From Kitasatospora sp. SolWspMP-SS2h (GTDB lineage Bacteria > Actinomycetota > Actinomycetes > Streptomycetales > Streptomycetaceae), in assembly GCF_003259315.1 (NCBI RefSeq), contig NZ_QLLT01000017.1, positions 124,001 through 188,000 on the forward strand: a DNA stretch of 64,000 nucleotides, in the 5' to 3' direction. The position numbers and the translations under genes were made by a program. The notes beneath the pieces were generated by a model, which worked only from the letters and a program-made list of their open reading frames with translations, was not told where the DNA came from and did not search any database. Positions 50,375 to 57,673 of the stretch are shown here, piece by piece (within the stretch, counting starts at the first letter, position 1; every line of letters begins with the position of its first letter).

Positions 50375-51019
50375 GTGGACCTGCTGACCGAACTCACGGA
50401 CCGCAAGGTCCTGGCCGTCGTCCGCGCCGACACCCCCGACCTCGCCGTCGCCTGCCTCCGCACCCTGGCCGGGGCCGGGATCACCGCGCTGGAGGTCTCG
50501 CTCACCACCCCGGGCGCGCTGGACGCCATCGCCCGCGCCCGGGCCGACAGCCCGCCGGACGTCCTGATCGGCGCGGGCACCGTCCTCACCGCCGAGCACG
50601 CCGAACTGGCCGCCGCCGCCGGCGCCTCGTTCGCCGTCACCCCCGGCCTCACCCCCGGCGCGCCCCGCAGCACCGCCCTCGGCCTGCCGCTGCTGTGCGG
50701 CGCGCTCACCCCCACCGAGGTCCTCGCCGCGCTCGACGCCGGCGCCACCGCGGTCAAGGTCTTCCCCGCCGCCACCCACGGCCCCGGCTACCTGCGCGAC
50801 CTGCTCGCCCCGCTGCCGCACGCCCCGCTGATCGCCATCGGCGGCATCGACGCCGACGCCGCGCCCCGCTACCTCGCGGCCGGCGCCCGCGTCGTCGGCG
50901 TCGGCTCGCCGCTGCTCGGCGACGCCGGACGCGGCGGCAGCCTCACCGCCCTCGCCGAACGCGCCGCCCGCCTGCTGCGGGCCGTCGGGCACCGCGCCAC
51001 CCCGGCGGCGGCCCGATGA
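50375..51019 (+). CDS. eda: KDPG/KDPGal-type aldolase
   Basis: 214 residues from the GTG at 50375, behind GGAGG. Class I aldolase signs: Glu in 'TALEVSLTTPGAL', 'GAGTVLTAEHAELAAAAGA', 'FAVTPGLTPGA' and Schiff-base Lys128 in 'AVKVFPAATHGPGYL'. It cleaves 2-keto-3-deoxy-6-phospho sugar acids to pyruvate and glyceraldehyde-3-phosphate. Its stop overlaps the PfkB kinase start, which would supply its substrate. Confidence 0.9.
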   Translation: MDLLTELTDRKVLAVVRADTPDLAVACLRTLAGAGITALEVSLTTPGALDAIARARADSPPDVLIGAGTVLTAEHAELAAAAGASFAVTPGLTPGAPRSTALGLPLLCGALTPTEVLAALDAGATAVKVFPAATHGPGYLRDLLAPLPHAPLIAIGGIDADAAPRYLAAGARVVGVGSPLLGDAGRGGSLTALAERAARLLRAVGHRATPAAAR

Positions 51020-51951
51020 GCGGCGTGCTGGCCGTCGGCGAGACCATGGCCGCCCTGCGCACCGCCGCCCCGCTGCGGCTCGGCGGCCCCGCCCGGCTCT
51101 CCGTCGCCGGCTCGGAGAGCAACGTCGCCATCGGCCTGGCCCGGCTCGGCCACGAGACGCACTGGCTCGGCGCGGTCGGCGCCGACCAGCCCGGCGAACT
51201 CGTCCTGCGCACCCTGCGGGCCGAAGGCGTCGGCCTGCGGTACGCCCGCACCGCGCCCGGAGCGCCCACCGGCTTCATCGCCTTCGACCGGGCCGCGCAC
51301 GACACCACCCGGGTCAGCTACCACCGCACCGGCTCCGCCGGGTCCACCCTCACCGCCGCCGAGACCGCCGCCGCCGTCACCTCCTGCGCCCCCGAACTGG
51401 TGCACCTCACCGGCATCACCCCGGCGCTGTCCGCCACCGCCCGGGCCGCGACCCTGGCCGCCGCCCGCACCGCCCGGGCCGCCGGAGCCCGGGTCACCCT
51501 CGACGTCAACTACCGGGCCCGGCTGTGGAGTCGGGACGAGGCCGCCGCCGTGCTGCGCGAACTGCTGCCGTGGGTGCACACCGTCTTCGCCTCCGAGGAC
51601 GAACTCGACCTGCTCACCCCCGCCGCCGACCCCGTCCCCGACCTGCTGGCCCGGGGCGCGGCCGAGGTGGTCGTCACCGCCGGAGCGGCCGGGGCGCACG
51701 CGCACACCCCCGACGGCAGCCGCTCGCTGGCCGCCCTGCCGGTCACGGTGGCCGACAGCATCGGCGCGGGCGACGCCTTCGTCGCCGGCTACCTCTCCGC
51801 CGCGCTCGACGGACTGCCGACGGAGGACCGCCTCGCCCGGGGCGTCACCGCCGGGGCCTTCTGCGTCGGCGGCCACGGCGACTGGGAGTCCCTGCCCACC
51901 CGCGCCGACCTGGCACTCCTCGCCCGCGGCGGCGGCACCGCCCTGCGCTGA
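51016..51951 (+). CDS. PfkB-family kinase, likely 2-keto-3-deoxygluconate/galactonate kinase
   Basis: 311 residues of the ribokinase/PfkB family: N-terminal 'GGPARLSVAGSESNVAIGLA', 'TLDVNYRARLWSRDEAAA', and C-terminal 'DSIGAGDAFVAGYL' with the catalytic Asp. The 'D-V-N-Y-R-x-x-L-W' block is typical of KDG kinases. Phosphorylation of the keto-deoxy acid followed by Eda cleavage completes a De Ley-Doudoroff-like route. It is coupled to the aldolase by a 4-base overlap. Confidence 0.88.
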   Translation: MSGVLAVGETMAALRTAAPLRLGGPARLSVAGSESNVAIGLARLGHETHWLGAVGADQPGELVLRTLRAEGVGLRYARTAPGAPTGFIAFDRAAHDTTRVSYHRTGSAGSTLTAAETAAAVTSCAPELVHLTGITPALSATARAATLAAARTARAAGARVTLDVNYRARLWSRDEAAAVLRELLPWVHTVFASEDELDLLTPAADPVPDLLARGAAEVVVTAGAAGAHAHTPDGSRSLAALPVTVADSIGAGDAFVAGYLSAALDGLPTEDRLARGVTAGAFCVGGHGDWESLPTRADLALLARGGGTALR

Positions 51952-52028
51952 CCGGCCCGCGCCGACCGCCTTGGGCCGACCGGCCCGGGGGAGCGGCCGG
52001 AGGAGTGCCTGGGTGGCAGGTCAAGATT

Positions 52029-52083
52029 CGGCAATGATTTTCATCTCGGCCACAATCCCATGGTGATGAAAACCGTTTCCATC
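52029..52083. promoter_or_regulatory. Two Zur-box-like sites before the zinc importer operon
   Basis: Site 1 (52029-52043) matches the right half of the Streptomyces Zur box TGAAAATGATTTTCA (AATGATTTTCA exact) but is degenerate on the left. Site 2, GATGAAAACCGTTTCCATC (52065-52083), is a 19-bp near-perfect palindrome with two imperfect pairs besides its centre. Both lie 45-100 bases before the binding-protein ATG. Zinc repression is expected. Confidence 0.7.
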
Positions 52084-52127
52084 TATGGTGAGGGGGTTCC
52101 CACCCCCTGCCGAGGAGCACCATCGCC

Positions 52128-53156
52128 ATGCGCATCTCCGCGCCCGCCCGACCCGCCCTCCCCGCCCGACCCGCCCCCCCCGCCCGACCCGCCCTCCCCG
52201 CCCGGCCGGTCCGGCTCGCCGCCGCCGCTGCCGCCGCGCTGGCGCTGGCCGCCACCGCCGCCTGCTCGACCGGCCCCGCCAAGTCCGACGACGCCACCGG
52301 GACGGCGGGCGCGGCGGGGACGGCGGGTGCGGCGGGGAGGACCATCCGGGTCGCCGCCGCGGAGAGCTTCTGGGGGTCCCTCGCCGCCCAACTCGGCGGC
52401 GAGCACGTCGAGGTGAGCGACATCATCAGCAACCCGGACGCCGACCCGCACGACTACGAGCCGACCGCCGCCGACGGCCGCACCGTGGCCGGCGCCCGGT
52501 ACGTCATCACCAACGGCATCGGCTACGACGCCTGGGCGGACAAGCTGCTCGCCGCCAACCCCGCCCCCGACCGCACCGCGCTCAAGGTCGGCGACCTGGT
52601 CGGCGTCCAGGAGGGCGGCAACCCGCACCAGTGGTACTCCCCGGCCGGCGTGCACCGGGTGATCGACCGGATCACCGCGGACTACCAGAAGCTCGACCCC
52701 GCCGACGCCGCCTACTTCGACCAGCGCCGGACCGAGTTCCTCGGCACCGCGCTCGCCCCCTACGACCAGCTGATCGCGCAGATCAAGGCCACCTACGCCG
52801 GTACCCCGATCGGCGCCTCCGAGTCGATCGTCACCCCGCTCGCCGAGGGCCTCGGCCTCCGGCTCCTCACCCCTGAGGGGCTGCTCGACGCCGTCAGCGA
52901 GGGCGCCGACCCGACGGCCGCCGACAAGTCCACCGCCGACCGGCAGATCAGCGGCAGGCAGATCCGCATCTACGTCTACAACAGCCAGAACGACACCCCG
53001 GACATCAAGGCCCAGGTCCAGGCCGCCAAGGCGCAGGGCATACCCGTCGCCACCGTCACCGAGACGCCGGACCCGGCCACCGCCTCCTTCCAGGACTGGC
53101 AGCTCGCCGAACTCCGGGGCATCGCGGACGCGTTGAAGCAGGCGACCGGCAAGTGA
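52128..53156 (+). CDS. znuA: Zinc/manganese-binding lipoprotein of ABC importer (ZnuA-like)
   Basis: 342 residues. The N-terminus has an odd Pro-Ala-Arg repeat leader (three 18-bp units, 52144-52197) before the hydrophobic signal and lipobox Cys46 (ATAACSTG). The mature part is a cluster A-I metal-binding protein: His in 'NPDADPHDYEPTAAD', His in 'GGNPHQWYSPAGV', and Glu in 'IGASESIVTPLAEGL' where many ZnuAs have His. There is no His-rich loop. Zinc is favoured by the Zur-like boxes, but manganese is not excluded. The stop overlaps the ATPase GTG by 4 bases. Confidence 0.85.
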   Translation: MRISAPARPALPARPAPPARPALPARPVRLAAAAAAALALAATAACSTGPAKSDDATGTAGAAGTAGAAGRTIRVAAAESFWGSLAAQLGGEHVEVSDIISNPDADPHDYEPTAADGRTVAGARYVITNGIGYDAWADKLLAANPAPDRTALKVGDLVGVQEGGNPHQWYSPAGVHRVIDRITADYQKLDPADAAYFDQRRTEFLGTALAPYDQLIAQIKATYAGTPIGASESIVTPLAEGLGLRLLTPEGLLDAVSEGADPTAADKSTADRQISGRQIRIYVYNSQNDTPDIKAQVQAAKAQGIPVATVTETPDPATASFQDWQLAELRGIADALKQATGK

Positions 53157-54073
53157 CCGCCGCACCCGCCGAGCGCGTCGAGCGCGCCATGACCCGCCCG
53201 TCCGACCCCGGCCCCGACCCCGGCCCCGCCGCCTCCGCCGGAGGCAGCCCCGGCCCCGGCCCCGCCGTCCGCCGGCCCGTGCTCGAACTGCGCGGCGCCG
53301 CCGCCCGGGCCGGTGGGCGCACCCTCTGGTCCGGCGTCGAACTCACCGCCCGGGAAGGGGAGTTCACCGCCGTCCTCGGCCCCAACGGGGTCGGCAAGTC
53401 CACCCTGGTCAAGCTGCTGCTCGGCGCGGTGCCGGCCGCCGCCGGCGAGGTCCGCGTCCCGGAGCGCACCGCCATCGGCTACCTGCCGCAGCGCCGCACC
53501 TTCGACGCGGGCGTCCGGATCCGCGGCACCGACCTCGTCCGCCTCGGCCTCGACGGCCACCGCTGGGGCGTCCCGCTCCCCGGGCTGCGCGCCGCCACCC
53601 GGGCCCGCCGCCGCCTCGCCCGCCAACGCGTCGACGAGGCCATCGAGTTGACCGGCGCCACCGGTTACGCCCGGCGGCCGGTCGGCCAGTGCTCCGGCGG
53701 CGAGCAGCAGCGCCTGCTGCTCGCCCAGGCCCTGGTCACCCGCCCCCGGCTGCTGCTGCTCGACGAACCGCTCGACAGCCTCGACCTGCCCAACCAGGGC
53801 GCCGTCGCCGCGCTGCTCGGCCGGATCTGCCGGGAGAGCGGGGTGTGCGTCGTCATGGTCGCCCATGACGTCAACCCGATCCTGCACCACCTCGACCGGG
53901 TGGTGTACCTCGCCGAGGGCCGGGCCGTCTCCGGCCCCCCGGCCGAGGTGATCACCTCCGCCACCCTCAGCCGCCTGTACGGCGCCCCTGTCGAGGTGCT
54001 GCGCACCGGGGACGGCCGTACGGTCGTCGTCGGCGTGCCCGAGGACTGCCGGAGCTGTGGCCCGTGCTGCTAG
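53153..54073 (+). CDS. znuC: Metal ABC transporter ATPase (ZnuC-like)
   Basis: 306 residues (GTG at 53153; an in-frame ATG at 53189 is an alternative). After a Pro/Gly-rich leader come Walker A 'LGPNGVGKSTLVKLLLGA', the Q-loop 'GYLPQRR', signature 'GQCSGGEQQRLLLAQAL', Walker B 'RLLLLDEPLDSLDLP' and H-loop 'MVAHDVNPILHHLDRVV'. The C-terminus ends 'EDCRSCGPCC', a Cys cluster that could bind metal. It overlaps the first permease gene. Confidence 0.9.
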   Translation: MTAAPAERVERAMTRPSDPGPDPGPAASAGGSPGPGPAVRRPVLELRGAAARAGGRTLWSGVELTAREGEFTAVLGPNGVGKSTLVKLLLGAVPAAAGEVRVPERTAIGYLPQRRTFDAGVRIRGTDLVRLGLDGHRWGVPLPGLRAATRARRRLARQRVDEAIELTGATGYARRPVGQCSGGEQQRLLLAQALVTRPRLLLLDEPLDSLDLPNQGAVAALLGRICRESGVCVVMVAHDVNPILHHLDRVVYLAEGRAVSGPPAEVITSATLSRLYGAPVEVLRTGDGRTVVVGVPEDCRSCGPCC

Positions 54074-54975
54074 CCGAGACCGCCGCACCGGCCTTCTCCT
54101 GGAACCTCGCCGCCGACCTCCGGGAGATGTGGTCCTACCTCTTCATGGTCAACGCGTTCCGGGCCGGGGCCGTGGTCGCCGTGGTCGCGTCCGCCGCCGG
54201 CTGGTTCATGGTGCTGCGCCGGCAGACCTTCGCCGGGCACACCCTGGCCGTGGTGGCCTTCCCCGGCGCCGCGCTCGCCACCCTGCTCGGCCTGCCCGTC
54301 CCGCTCGGCTACCTCGGCGCCTGCACGGCCGCCGCCCTCGGCCTCGCCCTGCTGCGCGACAGCGGCCGGGCCGGGGCGGCGCAGGAGTCCGCGGCCACCG
54401 GCACCGTGCAGGCGTTCGCCCTGGCCTGCGGCTTCCTCTTCGTCACCCTCTACAAGGGGCTGCTCGGCGGCCCGCAGGCCCTGCTGTTCGGCACCTTCCT
54501 GGGCATCACCACCGGCCAGGTCGCGCTGCTCACCGCGGTCGGCGCGGCCGTCCTGCTGGCACTGGCCCTGATCGCCCGGCCGCTGCTGTTCGCCACCCTC
54601 GACCCGGACGTCGCCGCCGCCCGCGGCGTCCCCGTCCGGCTGCTCGGCGCCGCCTTCCTGCTCCTGCTGGGCACCGCGACGGCCGAGGCCGGGCAGATCA
54701 CGGGCAGCCTGCTGGTCTTCGCCCTGCTGGTGATGCCCGCCGCCACCGCCCAGGTGCTGACCGCCCGGCCCGTCCTCGGCCTGCTGCTGAGCGCCCTGAT
54801 CGGCCTCGCGGCCTGCTGGCTCGGCCTGTTCGCCGCCTACTACCAGCCCTACCCGCTCGGCTTCTTCGTCACCACCTTCGCCTTCGCCGGCTACCTGCTG
54901 GCCCACCTCGGCCGCGCCCTGCACACCGTCCTCGGCCGCACCCGCGGCCCGCTGCCCACCGGAGCACCGGCATGA
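54064..54975 (+). CDS. znuB: Metal ABC transporter permease 1 (ZnuB-like)
   Basis: 303 residues, GTG start at 54064, inside the end of the ATPase gene. It has about 8-9 membrane helices with 'RRQTFAGHTLAVVAFPGAAL' (the ABC-3 family loop), 'VAAARGVPVRLLGAAFLLLL' and 'GSLLVFALLVMPAATAQVLT'. It belongs to the FecCD/ZnuB ABC-3 family. A second, shorter permease is encoded at 55142, and a 57-codon ORF lies between with overlaps on both sides. Confidence 0.88.
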   Translation: MLLAETAAPAFSWNLAADLREMWSYLFMVNAFRAGAVVAVVASAAGWFMVLRRQTFAGHTLAVVAFPGAALATLLGLPVPLGYLGACTAAALGLALLRDSGRAGAAQESAATGTVQAFALACGFLFVTLYKGLLGGPQALLFGTFLGITTGQVALLTAVGAAVLLALALIARPLLFATLDPDVAAARGVPVRLLGAAFLLLLGTATAEAGQITGSLLVFALLVMPAATAQVLTARPVLGLLLSALIGLAACWLGLFAAYYQPYPLGFFVTTFAFAGYLLAHLGRALHTVLGRTRGPLPTGAPA

Positions 54976-55145
54976 CCGACGCCCGCCGCCGGTCCTGCCA
55001 CCGGCTCCTCCACCGCCTCCTCCACCGGCGGCCCGCCCTGTCGGCCGGCACCGCCACCGCCGTCGCCGTCGTCCTCGCCATCGCTGCCGCCCTGCCGCCC
55101 GGTGGGTCCGGCCACCGCCCGCCCCCCGGAGCACCGGAACGATGA
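54972..55145 (+). CDS. Small 57-residue single-helix protein, translationally coupled on both sides
   Basis: The ATG at 54972 overlaps the stop of permease 1, and the TGA at 55143-55145 overlaps the ATG of permease 2, so it sits in an uninterrupted coupling chain. The product has a basic, His-containing N-terminus (SCHRLLHRLLHRRPA), one probable membrane helix (AGTATAVAVVLAIAAAL) and a Gly/Pro/His tail. It could be a small transporter subunit, a zinc-binding accessory or only a coupling ORF. There is no recognised family. Confidence 0.5.
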   Translation: MTDARRRSCHRLLHRLLHRRPALSAGTATAVAVVLAIAAALPPGGSGHRPPPGAPER

Positions 55146-56008
55146 ACGCCCTCCACCAGCCCTTCTTCCAGCACGCCCTGCTGGCCGGCACCGCGATCGC
55201 CCTCGCCTCCGGCCTGGTCGGGTACTTCCTGGTGCTGCGCGCCCAGACCTTCACCGGCGACACCCTCAGCCACGTCGCCTTCACCGGTGCCATGGCCGCC
55301 CTCGCCGGCGGCTACGACCTGCGGCTCGGCCTGTTCGCCGCCACGGTCGGCGCCGCCCTGCTGCTCGGCGCGCTCGGCCGCCGGGGCCGACCCGACGACG
55401 TGGTCATCGGCACCCTGTTCTCCTGGATCCTCGGCCTCGGCACCTTCTTCCTCACCCTGTACGCGACCCACCGCGGCGCCGACCGGGGCAACGCCGGGAT
55501 CAGCGTCCTGTTCGGCTCCGTCTACGGCCTGGACGGCGCCCGGGCCGCCACCGCCGCCGCGATCGCGGCGCTCATCGCCGCGGCCGTCCTGCTGATCGCC
55601 CGCCCGCTGCTGTTCGCCACCCTCGACGACGCCGTCGCCGCCGCCCGCGGCGTGCGCACCGGCACGCTCGGCCTGGTCTTCCTCGCCCTGGTCGGCGCCT
55701 GCGCGGCCGAGGCCACCCAGGCGGTCGGCTCACTGCTCCTGCTCGGGCTGCTCGCCGCGCCCGCCGGCACCGCCGTCCGGCTCACCGACCGCCTCTACCG
55801 GGCGCTCGCCCTCTCCGCCGCCCTCGCCGTCCTGGAGATGTGGGCCGGACTCGCCCTCTCCGTCACGGTGCCCCGACTGCCGCCCAGCTTCAGCATCATG
55901 GCGGTCGCCACCGCCTGCTACGCCGCCGCGCTACCGGTCCGCCCGCAGGCCCGGGCCCGTCCGGCGGTCCGGCCGGCCGGGCCCTCGCGGGCCCCGGGTC
56001 ACCAGTAG
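55142..56008 (+). CDS. Metal ABC transporter permease 2 (ZnuB-like)
   Basis: 288 residues of the ABC-3 permease family: 'LRAQTFTGDTLSHVAFTGAM', 'VAAARGVRTGTLGLVFLALV', 'AVGSLLLLGLLAAPAGTAVR' and ~8 helices. It is homologous to but clearly diverged from permease 1, so the importer probably uses a heterodimeric channel. The C-terminus is Pro/Arg-rich. Its 3' end overlaps by 10 bases the end of a convergent small gene. Confidence 0.87.
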   Translation: MNALHQPFFQHALLAGTAIALASGLVGYFLVLRAQTFTGDTLSHVAFTGAMAALAGGYDLRLGLFAATVGAALLLGALGRRGRPDDVVIGTLFSWILGLGTFFLTLYATHRGADRGNAGISVLFGSVYGLDGARAATAAAIAALIAAAVLLIARPLLFATLDDAVAAARGVRTGTLGLVFLALVGACAAEATQAVGSLLLLGLLAAPAGTAVRLTDRLYRALALSAALAVLEMWAGLALSVTVPRLPPSFSIMAVATACYAAALPVRPQARARPAVRPAGPSRAPGHQ

Positions 56009-56154
56009 TGGCGGCGGCCGGCGATCTCGTGCCCCAGCGCGCCCGCGACCACCAGGCCGAGGCCGACGACGGCGAGCACGATGCCGATGGTCCACAGGAC
56101 CGGGATGCCGGCGATCAAGCCGATGAGCAGGAGGACGACTCCGAGGGTGATCAC
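55999..56154 (-). CDS. DUF6131-type small membrane protein
   Basis: 51 residues from the GTG at 56154, six bases after GGAGG. Two membrane helices ('LGVVLLLIGLIAGI' and 'LWTIGIVLAVVGLGLVVAGA') end in 'HEIAGRRHYW'. This matches from memory the small actinobacterial DUF6131 proteins that end G-R-R-H-Y. The function is unknown; they are common, abundant short membrane peptides. It is convergent with permease 2. Confidence 0.75.
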   Translation of the reverse strand: MITLGVVLLLIGLIAGIPVLWTIGIVLAVVGLGLVVAGALGHEIAGRRHYW

Positions 56155-56338
56155 GATGACCTCCGTTTCCGCTCCCCCTGGTGAAGCGGCGCTCCGCCGG
56201 ACGGAGAGCGTGTCGGCGACGCCGGTGACACGAAGTTCGCAGTCGTACGGTACGGGCCCCAGTGTAGTCCGGACACCGGCGGGAGGCGTGTGGAGCGGGA
56301 CCCCGCGAGGAGGACGTCCTCCGCGGGGCCGCGCACGG

Positions 56339-56368
56339 GCCGACAGGTACCGGGGGGTACCTGTCGGC
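56339..56368. promoter_or_regulatory. Perfect 13-bp-arm palindrome before alpha/beta hydrolase gene
   Basis: GCCGACAGGTACC - GGGG - GGTACCTGTCGGC, ending 17 bases before the ATG at 56386. The inner part GTACC-N4-GGTAC resembles HxlR/MarR-type operators. No regulator gene is adjacent. It could also fold as an RNA hairpin in the leader. Confidence 0.65.
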
Positions 56369-56385
56369 TGCGTAGCGTCCTGGCC

Positions 56386-57153
56386 ATGAGTACACCGCGA
56401 ACGGAAACCTACGTCCTCGTCCACGGCGCCTGGCACAACGGGCGGGTCTGGGACCGGGTGGCACCCCTGCTGACCCGGGCCGGGCACCGCGTCCTCGCCC
56501 CCTCGCTCACCGGCCACGGCGAGCGGGAGCACCTGCTCGGCCCGGAGGTCGGGCTCGACACCCACGTCGCCGACGTCACCGGCCTGATACTGGCGGAGGA
56601 CCTCACCGACGTGGTGCTGGTCGGGCACAGCTACGCGGGGTTGATCACGTCCGCCGTGGCCGACCGGCTCCCGGACCGGATCGCCGCACTGGTCCACCTC
56701 GACGCGATGGTCCCGGCCGACGGCGAGAGCGCGCTCGACATCATGCCCGTGACCCGGCACCTGCTCGAACTCGCCGCCGGCACCGACACCCCCTGGCGCA
56801 TCCCGCCGCTGCCGGAACTACCGCCGCCCGCCGGTCTGTTCGGCGTCACCGACCCGGCGGACGCGGCCTGGCTGCGCACCCTGCTCTCCGACGAGTCCGC
56901 GCGCTGCTTCCAGCAGCCGGTCCGGCTGACCGACCCGGCCGCGGACGCCATCCCCCGGACCCACATCCACTGCGTCGGCAGCGCGCCGGAGGGCGTCGTC
57001 CGCCGCCCCGTCCCCGCGACGCAGCCCAACGGCACCCCGTCGCGGGTGTGGCAGCTGCGGAGCGGCCACGACTGCATGGTCACCGTGCCGGACCGACTGG
57101 CCGAACTCCTGCTGAAGGTCGTCCACGGCGGCGAGGAACCGCAACCCGCCTGA
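56386..57153 (+). CDS. Alpha/beta-hydrolase (esterase family)
   Basis: 255 residues from the ATG at 56386; the frame is open upstream but the palindrome makes this start better. It has 'YVLVHGAWHNGRVWDRVAPL' (oxyanion region), 'APSLTGHGER', nucleophile Ser in 'VVLVGHSYAGLITSAV', and the C-terminal catalytic His in 'LRSGHDCMVTVPDRLAELL'. This is the EstC/hydroxynitrile-lyase-like group of esterases. The natural substrate is unknown. It appears monocistronic. Confidence 0.85.
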   Translation: MSTPRTETYVLVHGAWHNGRVWDRVAPLLTRAGHRVLAPSLTGHGEREHLLGPEVGLDTHVADVTGLILAEDLTDVVLVGHSYAGLITSAVADRLPDRIAALVHLDAMVPADGESALDIMPVTRHLLELAAGTDTPWRIPPLPELPPPAGLFGVTDPADAAWLRTLLSDESARCFQQPVRLTDPAADAIPRTHIHCVGSAPEGVVRRPVPATQPNGTPSRVWQLRSGHDCMVTVPDRLAELLLKVVHGGEEPQPA

Positions 57154-57673
57154 TCCTGCGGCGAGTCGGCCTGAAGGTGCGCCATGGGTGAGGACCCGGC
57201 CGCCCCCGGCCCGGGGGCTTCTCCGGGTCCGACCCGGCGCGGTGGACGCTCACCCCGTGGTCCCCGGGCCTGGCGCCTCCAGCGGGGGCGAGTCCGTGGT
57301 GCATCCCGCTCACGGGTCTGCCCCGGACGGGAGCCGGGCCGACGCGCTGTGAACCGATCCATCGCGCACCGGCCCGTCGCGCACCGGCCCGTCGCGCACC
57401 GGCCCGCCGTGAACCGGTCCGTCACGAACCGGGGCCCCGCGCGGGCCGTGGCGCGGCGGACTCCCAACGCGTCTTCCTCCAGCCGGACTTGATCCATTCG
57501 ATCCCGCGAAGCCACCCCGTTTACACGCACTTGACCGCCGGTTACTTTGGGCCTTGGGAGCGCTCCCACAAGGCTCCCCGCTCATGGCATGAGCATGGCT
57601 TTTCCCCAGTCAGACGGCCTGCCCGGCCGGGACGGCACGGGCGGGCCCCCTCCACCAAGGCGGTGAAAGTTTC
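57154..57673 (+). other. 520-bp gap before LPMO gene: repeats and promoter
   Basis: 57154-57480 holds no convincing gene; 57363-57422 contains four 15-bp units (CGCGCACCGGCCCGT and variants). 57480-57673 is less GC-rich and carries the CebR box at 57555-57568 and the LPMO leader. A short plus-strand ORF here is low-complexity and is not called. Confidence 0.7.
57555..57568. promoter_or_regulatory. CebR box TGGGAGCGCTCCCA
   Basis: Exact match to the 14-bp palindrome bound by the LacI-type repressor CebR in Streptomyces, which is released by cellobiose. It lies 105 bases before the LPMO start, so induction by cellulose breakdown products is expected. Confidence 0.9.

Noticed and set aside
57184-57492. 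A 102-codon ORF in the gap before the LPMO gene
   Set aside because: Arg/Pro/Ala low complexity over a 15-bp tandem repeat, no ribosome-binding site and no recognisable motif.
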